DNA from: Paenibacillus zeisoli
GTDB taxonomy: Bacteria; Bacillota; Bacilli; Paenibacillales; Paenibacillaceae
Assembly (NCBI RefSeq): GCF_003994465.1
Contig: NZ_RZNX01000001.1
Span: 496,001-560,000, forward strand
Direction: 5' to 3'
DNA: 64,000 nt
Part shown: piece by piece, positions 63,667-64,000 of the stretch
Position numbering within the stretch: position 1 is the first letter of the stretch
Layout: every line of letters starts with the position of its first letter
The notes under the pieces: model-generated
What the model was told of the DNA's origin: nothing
What the model saw: the letters and a program-made list of their open reading frames with translations, nothing else
Databases searched by the model: none
Program-made: the position numbers and the translations under genes

Positions 63667-64000
63667 ATGAAAAATAAATGGTCTCTGGTGCTGCCATTAT
63701 CTTTGGCTCTTTTGACTAGCAGCTCACCAGCTCTAGTATCCGGTCAAGCTGAAACGGCCCAAGAGAGAAGTTCGACCTGCCTAAGTCCCCATATGGTTAA
63801 ATTAAAAACTGATATGCAGAAAGCATGGATTGACCACACGATATGGACAAGAAGCTATATCGTCAGCGCCATCTCCAATCGCCCCGACCAGCAAGACGTA
63901 TTAAATCGTCTTTTACAGAATCAGCAGGATATAGGAAATTTGATCAAACCGTATTACGGAGAAGCTGCGGGTAATAAGCTTGCTAATCTTCTTAGAGAGC
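63667..64000 (+). CDS. secreted protein of unknown function, 3' end outside window
   Basis: 111 codons visible. Signal peptide: MKNKWSLVLPLSLALLTSSS, probable cleavage after PALVSGQA. The mature part is helical and includes LKTDMQKAWIDHTIWTRSYI, NRPDQQDVLNRLLQNQQDIG and PYYGEAAGNKLANLLRE, resembling small exported helical proteins of Bacillales whose function I do not know. ATG start with GAGGAG upstream. Confidence 0.75.
   Translation, partial: MKNKWSLVLPLSLALLTSSSPALVSGQAETAQERSSTCLSPHMVKLKTDMQKAWIDHTIWTRSYIVSAISNRPDQQDVLNRLLQNQQDIGNLIKPYYGEAAGNKLANLLRE

Noticed and set aside
1..64000. CRISPR arrays, insertion sequences, rRNA and tRNA genes
   Set aside because: No regularly spaced repeats, transposase motifs or recognisable tRNA/rRNA sequences were seen on reading either strand.

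Overview
The window reads as chromosomal DNA of a spore-forming Firmicute, most likely Paenibacillus or a close relative. It carries gerQ and a YteA-type DksA homologue (spore-formers), T-box leaders, many TTG/GTG starts with strong GGAGG ribosome sites, lipoproteins with Gram-positive style lipoboxes, and mid-range GC. No rRNA, tRNA, CRISPR array or insertion sequence was found. All family names come from reading motifs by eye; no database search was run.

Layout. 1-2 kb: selD with the 5' part of mnmH (selenium into tRNA 2-selenouridine), divergent from an ArsP-like permease. 3-10 kb: a secreted two-copy barrel-like protein, an AI-2E family transporter, a KtrB-type K+ transporter with its own promoter, a PadR regulator and an M29 aminopeptidase. 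10-17 kb: one operon of solute-binding protein, two permeases, ATPase, DeoR regulator, alkaline-phosphatase-superfamily enzyme and PHP phosphoesterase, which looks like uptake and breakdown of an organophosphate. 17-31 kb: YteA-like protein, an ECF sigma factor with a shortened membrane partner, a complete Opp/Dpp peptide ABC system, a winged-helix regulator, a CNNM/CBS protein, GerQ, an FAD oxidoreductase and envelope proteins.

31-42 kb: polysaccharide deacetylase, L-lactate dehydrogenase, leuA behind two tandem leucine T-boxes, a DUF3900-like protein, a stand-alone tyrosine recombinase and a membrane-anchored PAF-acetylhydrolase-like enzyme. Four 28-bp sites with the 11-6-11 layout of XerCD dif sites lie here in the same orientation (33160, 37989, 39659, 41544). 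One touches the recombinase stop codon, and two bracket the hydrolase gene as a one-gene module with partly duplicated flanks. This possible Xer/dif-type cassette arrangement is the most unusual signal in the window.

42-54 kb: an iron locus with two perfect 7-1-7 Fur boxes. A six-gene overlapping operon resembles a reduced staphyloferrin B (sbn) cluster: SbnA- and SbnB-like enzymes for 2,3-diaminopropionate, an MFS exporter, two IucA/IucC synthetases and a PLP decarboxylase. Nearby are an orphan LuxR-type regulator, a siderophore-binding lipoprotein and two FecCD permeases, with no citrate synthase and no transport ATPase. 54-64 kb: XerS-type recombinase, mobB-moeA, DUF4247/DUF4178/PspA envelope-stress-type genes, pyrK-pyrD followed by an LpdD-like gene, a second deacetylase, a LysM-3D protein and the start of a secreted protein cut by the window end.
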